64,000 bases of DNA from Lysobacterales bacterium (GCA_016703225.1 JADJCM010000010.1:124001-188000); one strand, 5' to 3'. Counted from the stretch's first letter, positions 40,858-52,298 are shown. The notes: generated from the letters alone by a model not told the origin. Made by a program: numbers and translations.

Positions 40858-43305
40858 ATGAACGCATTCCTGCACGACCTGCGCCTGGCGCTGCGCCAGT
40901 TCCGCCACCGACCCGGTCTGTGGGCCGCGGTGGTGCTGACGCTGGCGCTCGGCATCGGCGCCAACGCCGCGGTGTTCCATGTATTCGAGCGGCTGCTGCT
41001 GGCGCCACTGCCCTATGCCAACGACGAGCGCCTGGTGCTGGTCTACAACACTTATCCGAAGAACGACCTCGAATACGCTGGCACCTCGGTGCCGGACTAC
41101 CTCGATCGCAAGACCCAGGCGCCGTCGCTGGAAGACCTCGGCCTGTTCTTTACCCGCGGCATGACCCTGCTCGGCGGCGACGAGCCGCGGCGGGTGCAGA
41201 TCACCCGCGCCACGCCTTCGTTCTTCACCACGCTCGGGGTCCAGCCGGCGCTCGGCGCCGTGTTCGGCGAGGCCGAGGCCAGTGGCAGCGGCGAGTCGGT
41301 GGTGGTGATCACGCATGGCCTGTGGCAAACCGCCTTCGGTGGCAGCCGCGACGTGCTCGGGCGCGAGCTCAAGCTCGATGGCGGCAGTTGGCGCGTGATC
41401 GGGGTGCTGCCGCCCGGGTTCGCAGTGCCACTGGAGGAATCCGACGCGATCGTGCCGGCGGTGTTCACTCCGGAGCAGGCCTCCGACGCCTCGCGTGGCA
41501 ATGAATTCTCGGCCTCGGTCGGACGCCTGCGCGCGGGCGCGCAGATCAGCCAGCTCAATGCCGAGCTCGATGCCATCGTCAAGCGCAACGCCGAACGCCT
41601 GCCCGAGGACTACCGCACCTTCTTCGATGCCAGCGGCTTCACCGGCCGCGCCAAGCCGCTGCGTCAGGCGATCGTCGGCGACGTCGCCGGCACCCTGCGC
41701 ATGCTGCAGGCGGCGACCCTGCTGGTGCTGCTGATCGCCTGCGCCAACGTCGCCAACCTGCTGCTGGCGCAGCACATCGCGCGCACCCGGGAATACGCCG
41801 TGCGCAGCGCCATCGGCGCGCGCTCCGGCGATCTGATGCGGCAAGCGCTGGCGGAAGCGGTGCTGGCCGCGCTGGTCGGCGCCGCGGTCGGCCTGCTGGT
41901 CGCGCACGCGGTGCTGGCGGCGATGTCGGCGCTGGCTGGCAACGCGCTGCTGTTGCGCGATATCGACCCGGTGTTGCCGTGGGCGACGCAGGCGCTGACT
42001 GTGGTCGCGGCGCTGGTGCTGGTGCCGCTGATCGCGGCGCTGCCGATCGCGTTCGCCGGTCGCACCGCGCCGGCGCTGCGCCTGCGCGATGCCGGGCGCA
42101 GCGGCAGCGGCGGTGTCGCCGCCGGTCGCGCGCGCAGCGGCCTGGTGGTGCTGCAGCTGGCGCTGTCCTCGGCGCTGCTGGTGGCCGCCGGTTTGCTGAT
42201 GCGCAGCTACCTGCGGGTCACGGCAGAGTCGCCGGGGTTCTCCGCGCAGGGCGTGTTGACCGCATTCGTCGAACTGCCCGAGAGTCGCTATCCCGAACCG
42301 GTGGCGCAGGGCGCCTTCTTCGATCGCGCCCGTGCCGCGGCCGCCGCCATTCCCGGCGTCGAGCGCACCGGCTGGATCACCGGCCTGCCATTCACGCCGT
42401 TCGGCTTCGGCGCGTCCTATGCGGTGCGCGGCTTGAAACTGGCGCCCGGGGTGTTGCCGCATGCGCAGATCCGCCTTGCCGACGGCGACTACTTCAAGGC
42501 GATGGACATTCCGGTGCTGCGTGGGCGCGTGTTCAACGAGGCCGACCGCAATGGCGAGCCGGTCGTGGTGATCGACGAGCTGCTGGCGAAAAAGTACTTC
42601 GCTGATCGCGACCCGGTCGGCGGCTATCTCGCGCGGGGCGATGGCCAGGCCAAGGACACGGTGTGGATGCGCGTGATCGGCGTGGTCGGCACCGTACGCG
42701 GCCAGTCGCTGGCGGAGACGCCGAACAAGGAAACGATCTACGCGCCGGTCGGCAGTTTCCCGATCGGAATGTCCACGTTGGTGCTGAGAACCAGTATCGA
42801 CCCGGACACGATGGCGGCAACCTTGCGCCGCACCCTGCGCGAGCTCGATCCGCAGCTGGCGCTGTACGACGTGCAGACGCTGGACGCGCGCATCGACGCT
42901 TCGCTCGGCCTGCGCCGCGCGCCGCTGGCACTGGTCGGGGCGTTTGCGAGCACGGCCCTGCTGCTCGCGGTGGTCGGCCTGTACGGCGTGCTCGCATTCG
43001 TGGTCGGCAGCCGCAGCGGCGAGATCGGCCTGCGCATGGCGATCGGCGCGCGTGCCCGCGATGTCGTGCGCATGGTGGTCGGGCAGGGCGTGCGCCTGGT
43101 CGGCGTCGGTCTCGCGCTTGGTCTGGTGCTCGCTTCCCTCGGCGGCAGCGTGCTGTCGTCGCAACTGTTCGGCATCAGCGTGTTCGATCCGGTGACTTTC
43201 GCGGGCGTGGCCGCAGTGCTGCTGCTCGCGGCGCTGGTGGCCTGCATCGCGCCGGCGCGCCGCGCCGCTGCGGTGGATCCGATCGACGCGCTGAGGAGTG
43301 AATGA
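40858..43305 (+). CDS. FtsX/MacB-type ABC permease 1 (duplicated-domain form)
   Basis: The 815-residue permease has an N-terminal membrane helix (WAAVVLTLALGIGANAAVF) and a periplasmic core domain. A block of helices (about 280-410, starting LQAATLLVLLIACANVANLLLA) and a second periplasmic domain follow, and a final helix block ends LLLAALVACIAPARRAAAVDP and IDALRSE. This is the eight-helix 'duplicated' permease form common in lysobacters and acidobacteria. With the ATPase and adaptor it should form a tripartite efflux pump. The stop overlaps the next permease start by four bases. Confidence 0.9.
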   Translation: MNAFLHDLRLALRQFRHRPGLWAAVVLTLALGIGANAAVFHVFERLLLAPLPYANDERLVLVYNTYPKNDLEYAGTSVPDYLDRKTQAPSLEDLGLFFTRGMTLLGGDEPRRVQITRATPSFFTTLGVQPALGAVFGEAEASGSGESVVVITHGLWQTAFGGSRDVLGRELKLDGGSWRVIGVLPPGFAVPLEESDAIVPAVFTPEQASDASRGNEFSASVGRLRAGAQISQLNAELDAIVKRNAERLPEDYRTFFDASGFTGRAKPLRQAIVGDVAGTLRMLQAATLLVLLIACANVANLLLAQHIARTREYAVRSAIGARSGDLMRQALAEAVLAALVGAAVGLLVAHAVLAAMSALAGNALLLRDIDPVLPWATQALTVVAALVLVPLIAALPIAFAGRTAPALRLRDAGRSGSGGVAAGRARSGLVVLQLALSSALLVAAGLLMRSYLRVTAESPGFSAQGVLTAFVELPESRYPEPVAQGAFFDRARAAAAAIPGVERTGWITGLPFTPFGFGASYAVRGLKLAPGVLPHAQIRLADGDYFKAMDIPVLRGRVFNEADRNGEPVVVIDELLAKKYFADRDPVGGYLARGDGQAKDTVWMRVIGVVGTVRGQSLAETPNKETIYAPVGSFPIGMSTLVLRTSIDPDTMAATLRRTLRELDPQLALYDVQTLDARIDASLGLRRAPLALVGAFASTALLLAVVGLYGVLAFVVGSRSGEIGLRMAIGARARDVVRMVVGQGVRLVGVGLALGLVLASLGGSVLSSQLFGISVFDPVTFAGVAAVLLLAALVACIAPARRAAAVDPIDALRSE

Positions 43306-45728
43306 TGCGTGCCCTGTGGCATGTGCTCGGGCAGGAATTGCGCAATGGCCTGCGCCAGTTGACGCGACGCGCCGCGCACAGCGCGCTGATCGTCGCGGTG
43401 CTCGCCACCGGCCTCGGTGCCACCTTGTTCGTGCTGGTGGTGATCGATGCCCTGGTGCTGCGCCCGATGCCGTTCCCGGACGGTGAGCGCCTGGTGCAGA
43501 TCGGCGAGTCCGACCACAACGCGCCGGGCTTCCTCGATCCGATGAACTCGCAGGACGTGCTCGAATTGCGCGCCGGCCTGACCCGTTTCGACGCAGTCGA
43601 GACCTATGCCGGCGCGACCCTGAATCTCGCCGACGGCACCTGGGTCGAGCGGTACGATGGCCAGCACGTCAGCGGCGGCCTGTTCGGTCTGATCGGGGTC
43701 GATGCGCAGCTGGGCCGCACCCTGAATGCCGACGACGATCGGCCGGGCGGACCGCTGCGCGTGGTCATCAGCGACCGCGTCTGGCGCCAGCGCTTCGGTG
43801 CCACGCCGGACGTGCTCGGCCGGGCCGTGCGCGTCAACCTGCAACCGGCGGAAATCGTCGGCGTGATGCCGCCCGGGTTCACCTTTCCCTTCACCAGCGA
43901 GGTCTGGACCGCGGCGCGTTACGCACACGGCCAGCCGATCGAACAGCAGGGCGAGCCCGACGTGATCGCGCGCCTGCGTCCGGGGGCGACCCTGGATGAG
44001 GCCGCGCTGGAACTGCAGACGGTCTGGCAGCGCCTGCAGGCGCAGGCGCCGGAAACGCGGCGCGACGTGCATCTTGCTTCGCAGCCGGCGACCTACCGTT
44101 TCGTCAATCCGCACACGCGCACGATCGCTTCGATCCTGTTGCTGGCGGCGCTGTCGGTGCTGCTGGTCGCCTGCGCCAACGTCGCCAACCTGCAAATCGC
44201 GCTGCTCAGCCAGCGCAGCCGCGAACTGGCACTGCGTGCTGCCATCGGCGCCGGCCGCCTGCGACTGATGACGGCCTTGCTGGCGGAGACCCTGGTGCTG
44301 TCGGCGGTCGCCACCGTGATCGCGCTGGTGATCGCGCATTGGGCCGGGGTGTACGCGATGCGCATGTTTGTCGAGGCCGGCGACGGTCCCGCGTATTGGG
44401 TCGACTTCACGATGACGCCACGCGTCGCCGGGTTCGGGGTCGCCATCGCTGCGCTGACGACGGTGCTGTCCGGGCTGATGCCCGGCCTGCGCGCCTCCGG
44501 CTTCGAACTGCATCGGACCATGAACGAACACGGACGTGCCGGTGGCGGCGCGTCCCGGATTGCGCGCACCCTGATCGTCGCCCAGGTCGCGTTCTCATGC
44601 GTGTTGCTGATTGGCGCCGGCATGGCATGGCGGCAATTGGATGCACATTCGCGTGCCGATCTTGGCCTCGATACGCCGGCAACCGCCCTGTTGACCGCTC
44701 GTGTCGGCATTTTTCCCGAGCAATACCCTGGCGGGAGCGAACAGGCGGCCTTCTTCGAACGCATCGGCGAGCGCCTGCGCGCCGAACCCGGCGTCGACGC
44801 GGCCACGGTTGCCGAAGCGATGCCGGGCCTGATGAGCGGCCACACCGAAGTCCTGATCGAAGGCCAGGATCCGGAGGCGACGCGCGACGAAGTGGCGCGC
44901 GCCGCGATCGATGACGGCTTTGGCGCGACCTATGGCCAGCGAACGCTGTCCGGGCGTTTGCCGGATGCACGCGATACCGCCGACAGCCTGCCCGTTGCGG
45001 CGGTCGACCAGCGATTCGCGGACCGCTACTGGCCCGGCCTTGATCCGCTGCAGCGTCGCTTCAAGCTCGGCCAGGACCCGGCCGCACCGTGGATCACCGT
45101 GATCGGCGTGGTGCGCAACCTGACCCTCGAGGATGTCGATGACGACCCGCAGCCGAGCGTGCTGTTGCCGATGCGGCAGTCGCCGGTGCGGTTCGCGACC
45201 GTGGCCGTCAAGACCGCGGGTGCCGCCGAGGCCTTCGCGCCGCGACTGGCCGAAATCGTGCGCGAGGTCGATGCCGACACGCCGGTGTACTGGGTGCGCA
45301 CGCTCGATGCGGCATTGGCTGCCGATCGCGTCGGCGATCGCTTCCTGACAGGTCTGTTCGGCGTGTTCGGTGCCGTCGGCTTGTTGCTGGCCGGCGCCGG
45401 GCTGTTCGGCGTGCTCGCCCAGGTCGTGCAGGCGCGCACTCGCGAGATCGGCGTGCGTCGCGCCATCGGTGCCAATGCGCACCAGGTCGTGACCGCGGTG
45501 GCCGGCGACAGTGCGCGCCTGTTGCTGTTCGGACTTGCGCTCGGCGTGGGTCTCGGCGTGCCGTGGGCGATGCTGCTGGCGCGGACCTCACTCGGCCTCG
45601 ATCCCTTCGATCCCCTGATATTCGGCAGCGTCATTGCACTGGTCGCCCTGGCCGGCGTGGTGTCGGTCCTGGTCCCCACCCGCCGCGCCCTCGGCATCGC
45701 GCCGAGCGAAGCGCTGCGCAGCGAATGA
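43302..45728 (+). CDS. FtsX/MacB-type ABC permease 2 (duplicated-domain form)
   Basis: The 808-residue protein has the same layout as permease 1: an initial helix (SALIVAVLATGLGATLFVLVV), a periplasmic domain, a central block (ASILLLAALSVLLVACANVANLQIA), a second periplasmic domain, and a C-terminal block ending SVLVPTRRALGIAPSEALRSE. It begins with ATGATG, the first ATG overlapping the previous stop. The two permeases are divergent and may form a heterodimer or carry different cargo. Confidence 0.9.
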   Translation: MMRALWHVLGQELRNGLRQLTRRAAHSALIVAVLATGLGATLFVLVVIDALVLRPMPFPDGERLVQIGESDHNAPGFLDPMNSQDVLELRAGLTRFDAVETYAGATLNLADGTWVERYDGQHVSGGLFGLIGVDAQLGRTLNADDDRPGGPLRVVISDRVWRQRFGATPDVLGRAVRVNLQPAEIVGVMPPGFTFPFTSEVWTAARYAHGQPIEQQGEPDVIARLRPGATLDEAALELQTVWQRLQAQAPETRRDVHLASQPATYRFVNPHTRTIASILLLAALSVLLVACANVANLQIALLSQRSRELALRAAIGAGRLRLMTALLAETLVLSAVATVIALVIAHWAGVYAMRMFVEAGDGPAYWVDFTMTPRVAGFGVAIAALTTVLSGLMPGLRASGFELHRTMNEHGRAGGGASRIARTLIVAQVAFSCVLLIGAGMAWRQLDAHSRADLGLDTPATALLTARVGIFPEQYPGGSEQAAFFERIGERLRAEPGVDAATVAEAMPGLMSGHTEVLIEGQDPEATRDEVARAAIDDGFGATYGQRTLSGRLPDARDTADSLPVAAVDQRFADRYWPGLDPLQRRFKLGQDPAAPWITVIGVVRNLTLEDVDDDPQPSVLLPMRQSPVRFATVAVKTAGAAEAFAPRLAEIVREVDADTPVYWVRTLDAALAADRVGDRFLTGLFGVFGAVGLLLAGAGLFGVLAQVVQARTREIGVRRAIGANAHQVVTAVAGDSARLLLFGLALGVGLGVPWAMLLARTSLGLDPFDPLIFGSVIALVALAGVVSVLVPTRRALGIAPSEALRSE

Positions 45729-45742
45729 ACCGGAGCCTTCTC

Positions 45743-48700
45743 ATGAACCTGATGAACGACCTGCGTTCCGGCCTGCGCCAGATCCTCAAGCAACCGTGGT
45801 CGAGCGCGTTTGCGATCGGCGCGCTGGCGGTGTCGATCGGTGCGATCACCGCCTTGTTCGCCGCCGCCAACGCCTTGCTGCTCGAACCCGTGCGCGGCAT
45901 CCATGAACCGCAGCGGATGATCGAGACCGGGCGCGGCAGCGACGGCGGCCTCGACACCCTCTCGGCGCCGTTGCTGCGCGTGTTCAACGAACCTTCGCCG
46001 ACGATCGAAGGCATGTTCGGCTGGACCCTGCTGCCGGTGAACCTGGTGGCGGGCAAGGAGCCGACGCGGGCCTTCGGCTTCATCGTCAGCGAGAACTACT
46101 TCGAGTTGCTCGGCGTGCAGGCGCAGCTGGGTCGGCTGTTCTCGGCGCAGGCTGATGGCAAGCGCGGCGCCAGTCCGCATGCGGTGATCACCCATGCTGC
46201 CTGGCAGAAGCATTTCGGTGGCGACCCCGGCATCGTCGGACGCGCGGTCACGCTGAATGGCCAGGCCTTCACCGTGATCGGCGTGACCGTGCCCGAATTC
46301 CGCAGCCACGTTTCTCCGCTCCTGCCGGATGTCTACGTGCCGCTGTCGATGCAGCGCCAGGTGCAGCCCTCCAACGGCGACCTGCTCGATGCCGTCAATG
46401 CCAGCTGGTTGCTCTCCGCAGCGCGACTGAAGCCGGGCATCACACTGGCGCAGGCCGAGGCCGAGCTGCGCGCGCGTTACGTGGCCTTCAACAAGCTGCA
46501 TCCGAACCCGCGGCGAGAGGAGCAGACCATGAACGCATTACCGCTGGGTCCGTTGCCTGCGGAGGGCGCCGCCAGGCTTGCTCTGTTCAGTGGTGTGATG
46601 CTGGCGCTGGTCGGGCTGGTCATGCTGATCGCCTGCGTAAACGTCGCCAGCATGATGCTCGCCCGCGGCGAGGTGCGCGCCGGAGAACTGTCGGTGCGCA
46701 GCGCGCTCGGCGCCGGTCGCTGGCGGCTGATGCAGATGCTGTTCAACGAATCCTTGCTGCTGGCGGTGATCGCAACCGGGTTCGGCGTGCTGATCGCGCG
46801 CGTCCTGCTCGGCGCGGTCGATCTCGGCGCGCTGCCGACGCCGTTCCCGATCGAGGTGTCGTTCGATCTCGGCCTGCGGCCGTTACTGGCGTCGACCGCG
46901 GCGGCGGTGGTTGCCGCCCTGGTGTTCGGCATGTGGCCGGCCTGGCGCAGCGTGCGTTCGCGCATGGCCGAAGCCTCGCGTGGCATCGTCGCCTCGCGCA
47001 GCCGCACGCGTGAACTGCTGGTGGTCGCGCAGGTGGCGCTGACGCTCGTGCTGCTGGTCGCTTCGGCGCTGTTCCTGCGCGCGCTCGATCGCGCACACGC
47101 GGTCGAACTCGGCTTCCGCGTAGACGGTGTGTACACCGCCGACATGGATCTGGAGCCGACCGGCTACGACAGCGCGAAGCAGCAGCAGGTTGCGAACGAG
47201 ATCGCCGCCGCCGTGCGCGCGAGCCCGGGCGTCGACAGTGCCAGCCACGCGCGCATGGTGCCGTTGTCCGGCTCGACCATGGTGCTCGGTGCACTTGGCG
47301 ACGAGAGCCTGCCCGAGCCGGTGCGGTATGCCGCGGCCAATGTGGTCTCCGCCGACTATTTCCGCACGCTTGATCTCCGCGTCAGCGGCGAGTCGTTCGG
47401 TGACGCCCACACCCGCACCAGCGACAAGGTGGTGATCGTCAACGAACTGCTCGCCCAGTCGCTGTTCGGTGCCGAAAGTGCGATCGGGCGCAGCGTCAAG
47501 TTCGACGGTGTCGAAGGCGGGCAGCTGCGCATCATCGGTGTCGCCGCGAACAGCCGCTACACCAATCTGAGCGAGGACGAGCGACCATTCATGTACCTGC
47601 CGGCCAGCCAGCACGAGTTCGCGCAGTATTCACTGCTGGTGCATTCGACGCTGGCACACAACGAAGTGGCGCGCATCGTCCGCGATGCGTTCGCACGCGT
47701 CGATGCCAACCTGCCCAAGCCGAGCGTGCACGCGCTGAGCGATACGGTCGCATTGAACCTTTTGCCGCAGCGCATCGCCAGCGGCGTCGCCGGTTCGCTT
47801 GGCGTGCTCGGCCTGCTGCTGGCCGGCATCGGCACCTATGGCCTGATTGCGTATTTCGTGGCCAGCCGCACGCGCGAGATCGGCGTGCGCCTGTCGATGG
47901 GCGCCACCCCGGCGCGCATCGAACGCGACGTGCTGGGTCGCGGTCTGCGCCTCGGCGGCATTGGCCTGTTCATCGGCCTGGTGGCCTCGATCGCGCTGGC
48001 GATGGCGGTGTCGGGGCTGGTGTTCGGCCTGCAGGTCGGTGATGTCACCGCCTTCGTCGCCGCCGCACTGGTGCTGGCGCTGGCAATCTTCTCCGCGAGC
48101 TGGTTCCCGGCGCGCCGGGCTGCGCGCATCGCCGATGGCGGCGCTGCGTTACGAATGAGTATCCCCATGATCGAACTGCGCAATCTCGAACGTTCCTATC
48201 CGATCGCGACCGGGCGCAGCTGGGTGCTGCGCAACATCAAGCTCGACATCGGCGAGGGTGATTTCGTCAGCATCACCGGTCCCTCCGGCTCGGGCAAGAC
48301 CAGCCTGCTCAACGTGCTCGGCATGATGGATCACGACTGGAGCGGCGAGTTCCGCTTCGACGGCCAGCAGGTGCACGCGATGGCTGCGAAGCAGCGCCAG
48401 GCGTTCGCGCGCGACAAGGTCGGCTTCATCTTCCAGCACTATCACCTGATCGATGACCTGACCGTCGCCGAGAACCTCGATCTGCCGCTGCAATACCGCG
48501 ACGTGCCGGCCAAGGAGCGCGCGGCGCGTGTCGGCGACGCGCTCGATCGTTTCCAGATCGTCGGCAAGAAGGACCTGTATCCGAACCAGCTCTCCGGCGG
48601 CCAGCAGCAACTGGTTGCGGTGGCGCGCGCGGTGATCGCGCGCCCGCGCCTGCTGCTCGCCGACGAACCGACCGGTGCGCTGCATTCCAGCCAGGGCCAG

Positions 48701-48832
48701 ATGATCATGGACCTGCTGCAGCAGTTGAATCGCGAGGGCACCACCATCGTGCAGGTCACCCACAACGAGGCCTACGCAAAGATGGCCAAGCGGGTGGTGA
48801 GTCTGTTCGATGGCTGGTTGACGGAGGCGTGA
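45743..48832 (+). CDS. FtsX/MacB-type permease 3 read through into a second MacB-type ATPase (apparent fusion)
   Basis: One frame of about 1029 residues joins a permease (residues 1 to about 800; QPWSSAFAIGALAVSIGAI, LVMLIACVNVASMMLARG) directly to an ATPase (from about 808; Walker A TGPSGSGKTSLLNVLG, signature LSGGQQQLVAVARAVI, Walker B LLLADEPTGALHS). The permease normally ends MAALRYE-stop. That ending exists in another frame at 48138-48158, overlapping ATG 48155 of a separate ATPase as ATGA. A small indel near 48127-48138 has therefore fused two genes. It is either real or an assembly error. The start was chosen by the GGAG site; ATG 45725 is the alternative. The signature reads QQQLV, not QQQRV. 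Confidence 0.75.
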   Translation: MNLMNDLRSGLRQILKQPWSSAFAIGALAVSIGAITALFAAANALLLEPVRGIHEPQRMIETGRGSDGGLDTLSAPLLRVFNEPSPTIEGMFGWTLLPVNLVAGKEPTRAFGFIVSENYFELLGVQAQLGRLFSAQADGKRGASPHAVITHAAWQKHFGGDPGIVGRAVTLNGQAFTVIGVTVPEFRSHVSPLLPDVYVPLSMQRQVQPSNGDLLDAVNASWLLSAARLKPGITLAQAEAELRARYVAFNKLHPNPRREEQTMNALPLGPLPAEGAARLALFSGVMLALVGLVMLIACVNVASMMLARGEVRAGELSVRSALGAGRWRLMQMLFNESLLLAVIATGFGVLIARVLLGAVDLGALPTPFPIEVSFDLGLRPLLASTAAAVVAALVFGMWPAWRSVRSRMAEASRGIVASRSRTRELLVVAQVALTLVLLVASALFLRALDRAHAVELGFRVDGVYTADMDLEPTGYDSAKQQQVANEIAAAVRASPGVDSASHARMVPLSGSTMVLGALGDESLPEPVRYAAANVVSADYFRTLDLRVSGESFGDAHTRTSDKVVIVNELLAQSLFGAESAIGRSVKFDGVEGGQLRIIGVAANSRYTNLSEDERPFMYLPASQHEFAQYSLLVHSTLAHNEVARIVRDAFARVDANLPKPSVHALSDTVALNLLPQRIASGVAGSLGVLGLLLAGIGTYGLIAYFVASRTREIGVRLSMGATPARIERDVLGRGLRLGGIGLFIGLVASIALAMAVSGLVFGLQVGDVTAFVAAALVLALAIFSASWFPARRAARIADGGAALRMSIPMIELRNLERSYPIATGRSWVLRNIKLDIGEGDFVSITGPSGSGKTSLLNVLGMMDHDWSGEFRFDGQQVHAMAAKQRQAFARDKVGFIFQHYHLIDDLTVAENLDLPLQYRDVPAKERAARVGDALDRFQIVGKKDLYPNQLSGGQQQLVAVARAVIARPRLLLADEPTGALHSSQGQMIMDLLQQLNREGTTIVQVTHNEAYAKMAKRVVSLFDGWLTEA
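48110..48158 (+). other. Frameshift site between permease 3 and ATPase 2
   Basis: In the long frame the region reads PARRAARIADGGAALRMSIP. In the frame shifted by one base it reads SPMAALRYE-stop, the expected permease C-terminus. The two versions meet around CGCATCGCCGATGG (48125-48138). A two-base loss or one-base gain here would turn the usual ATGA gene overlap into an open fusion. Confidence 0.7.
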
Positions 48833-48849
48833 AGTGAGCACGGTGCGGG

Positions 48850-49238
48850 TGTGCAGCGTGCCCAACAGGCCCGTTCGGTCTGAGCTTGTCGAAGGCCGAG
48901 TCCTCGAGCCCGCAGATTGCGGATCTTCCGCAGGCGCCCTTCGACAGGCTCAGGGCGAACGGAACACCGCGCTCAATGCGAGTGTGCAGAATGCGCAACA
49001 GGCCCGTTCGGTCTGAGCTTGTCGAAGACCGAGTCCTCGAACCCGCAGATTGCGGATCTTCCGCAGGCGCCCTTCGACAGGCTCAGGGCGAACGGAACAC
49101 CGCGCTCAATGCGAGTGTGCAGAATGCCCAACAGGCCCGTTCGGTCTGAGCTTGTCGAAGACCGAGGCTTCGAACCCGCAGATTGCGGATCTTCCGCAGG
49201 CGCCCTTCGACAGGCTCAGGGCGAACGGAACACCGCGC
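48850..49238. repeat. Three tandem 133-bp repeats
   Basis: Copies begin at 48850, 48983 and 49116; the period is 133 bases (for example AACAGGCCCGTTCGG at 48864, 48997 and 49130). Each copy holds an inverted pair built from the widespread GAGC(C/T)TGTCGAAG element (CGTTCGGTCTGAGCTTGTCG and CTTCGACAGGCTCAGGGCG). The third copy stops matching at 49239. Short frames across the array are by-products. The array separates the efflux genes from their presumed regulator. Confidence 0.9.
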
Positions 49239-49267
49239 GCAAGCTGCCAATCGCATAACATCCCGCC

Positions 49268-50644
<1,377 letters not shown>

Positions 50645-50645
50645 C

Positions 50646-52019
50646 ATGCGCCTGGTGCCTGGCGTCAACCACGAAGCAGGGCGCAAGCCGCGACTGAGCT
50701 ACGAGAGCGAGGTCCTGCTCTCCGGTCTCGCGATCCTGCTGCCGCCATTGGTGGCTGCGCTGCTGCTGGTTGGCTCAGCGACTGCGCGCGAGCACTGGCT
50801 GATGCTGCTGATTCCGCTGGTGCTGATCTCGCTGCTGCTGGCCCTGCGGCTGCGCGCGCGCGTGGTGTTCCCGCTGTACACGCTGTCGAACCTGCTCGAA
50901 GCGCTGCGCGAGGGCGACTACTCGCTGCGCGGTTCGCGCGGGCGACGCGGCGATGCCATCGGCGAAGTGATCTGGGAGGTGAACGCGCTGTCGCAGACGC
51001 TGCGCGAGCAGCGCCTGCGCGTCGAGGAGACGATGGCCCTGTTGTCCAAGGTCGTTGCCGAAATCGACATCGCGGTGTTCGCGTTCGACGTGCACCGCAA
51101 CCTGCGCCTGATCAACCCCGCCGGCGCGCGCCTGCTGTGCCGGCACCCGCGCGATGCCGAAGGCCGCAGCGCCGAAGAGCTCGACCTCGCCGATTGCCTG
51201 GCGGTCGAAGGCGCGCAGACCCTGCGCCGCAGCTTCCCCGGTGGTGAGGGCCGCTTCGACGTGCGCCGCAGCACCTTCCGCGAAGGCGGCCTGCCGCATG
51301 AGTTGATCGTGGTGACCGACCTCAGCCGCGCACTGCGCGAAGAGGAACGCCAGGCCTGGCAACGCCTGATCCGCGTGCTCGGGCATGAACTCAACAATTC
51401 GCTGGCGCCGATCAAGTCGATGGCCGGCACGCTGCGCGGCATGACCTCGCGCGAGCAATTGCCCGAGGACTGGCGCGAGGATCTCGCTACCGGCCTCGCC
51501 CTGATCGAGGATCGCGCCGAGGCCTTGACGCGCTTCATGCTCGGTTACACGACACTGGCGCGGCTGCCGCCGCCGGCCAAGCGCGATACCGACATCGGCG
51601 CGCTGCTGCAGCGGGTCGCGCAATTGCAGCAGGGCAGCCGCGTTCGCTGTGACTGCGACGCCGTGCACGATCTCAGCGTGTCGATCGATCCCGATCAGAT
51701 CGAACAGGCGCTGATCAACCTGCTCAAGAACGCCGCCGAGGCGATGCAGCAGCAGGGCGAAGTGCAACTGGTCGCGCGCCTTGACGCCGAAGCCTCTGCC
51801 GCCGGCGAGCGCCTGCTCGCCATCGAGATCATCGACAGCGGCCCCGGCCTCGCCGCCACCGACAACCTGTTCGTGCCGTTCTTCACCACCAAACCTGGGG
51901 GCAGCGGCATCGGACTCGTGCTCGCCCGCCAGATCGCCGAAGGCCACGGCGGCTCGCTCACGCTGGAAAATCGCCGCGATGCAAAGGGCTGTGTGGCGCG
52001 GTTGGTGGTGGGGGTTTGA
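50646..52019 (+). CDS. NtrY-like sensor histidine kinase
   Basis: The 457-residue kinase has two membrane helices (LAILLPPLVAALLLVGSA and WLMLLIPLVLISLLLAL) with hardly any periplasmic loop. A HAMP-like region, a PAS-like domain (about 130-230), an H-box VLGHELNNSLAPIKS and the ATPase domain follow (N-box LINLLKNAAEA, G1 IIDSGPGLA, GSGIGLVLARQIAEGHGG). The absence of a periplasmic sensor suggests an internal or membrane signal. It starts one base after the regulator gene stops. Confidence 0.92.
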   Translation: MRLVPGVNHEAGRKPRLSYESEVLLSGLAILLPPLVAALLLVGSATAREHWLMLLIPLVLISLLLALRLRARVVFPLYTLSNLLEALREGDYSLRGSRGRRGDAIGEVIWEVNALSQTLREQRLRVEETMALLSKVVAEIDIAVFAFDVHRNLRLINPAGARLLCRHPRDAEGRSAEELDLADCLAVEGAQTLRRSFPGGEGRFDVRRSTFREGGLPHELIVVTDLSRALREEERQAWQRLIRVLGHELNNSLAPIKSMAGTLRGMTSREQLPEDWREDLATGLALIEDRAEALTRFMLGYTTLARLPPPAKRDTDIGALLQRVAQLQQGSRVRCDCDAVHDLSVSIDPDQIEQALINLLKNAAEAMQQQGEVQLVARLDAEASAAGERLLAIEIIDSGPGLAATDNLFVPFFTTKPGGSGIGLVLARQIAEGHGGSLTLENRRDAKGCVARLVVGV

Positions 52020-52095
52020 TCGCGACATCGCGGCGGTGATGGGGGGGTGTCGCGAACCCGGATCGCGGCGTGGATGGGGGATTGTCGCGACCCGG

Positions 52096-52172
52096 ATCGC
52101 GCCGTTGCCGGCGCTCCTACAAACAGCGCGCGGCGTCGGGGCCGTTTGTAGGAGCGCCGGCAACGGCGCGAT
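52096..52172. repeat. Left 77-bp REP hairpin bracketing the RAYT gene
   Basis: Perfect 29-base arms at 52096-52124 and 52144-52172 flank a 19-base loop. The arms carry GCCGTTGCCGGCGCTCCTAC. A near-identical copy with the same arms lies at 52885-52961 on the other side of the transposase gene. Confidence 0.9.
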
Positions 52173-52298
52173 AACCACGCCGCGACGTGCCACCATCACG
52201 GCGCGATAACCACGCCGCGACGCGCCACCATCACGGCGCGATCAACCCGCCGCAACGCGCGATCATCACGGCGCGATCCACCCACCGCAATGCGCCAT
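52173..52298. repeat. 35-bp tandem repeats, left array
   Basis: Three or so units with period 35 bases (CATCACGGCGCGAT at 52194, 52229 and 52264) continue from the left hairpin. The units degenerate towards the transposase start. They match the right array at 52968-53146. The remaining bases to 52369 hold no other recognisable signal. Confidence 0.85.

Noticed and set aside
48834..49258. Short frames of 60-113 residues across the 133-bp repeats
   Set aside because: They are translations of the tandem repeat itself, lack ribosome sites and have no family features.
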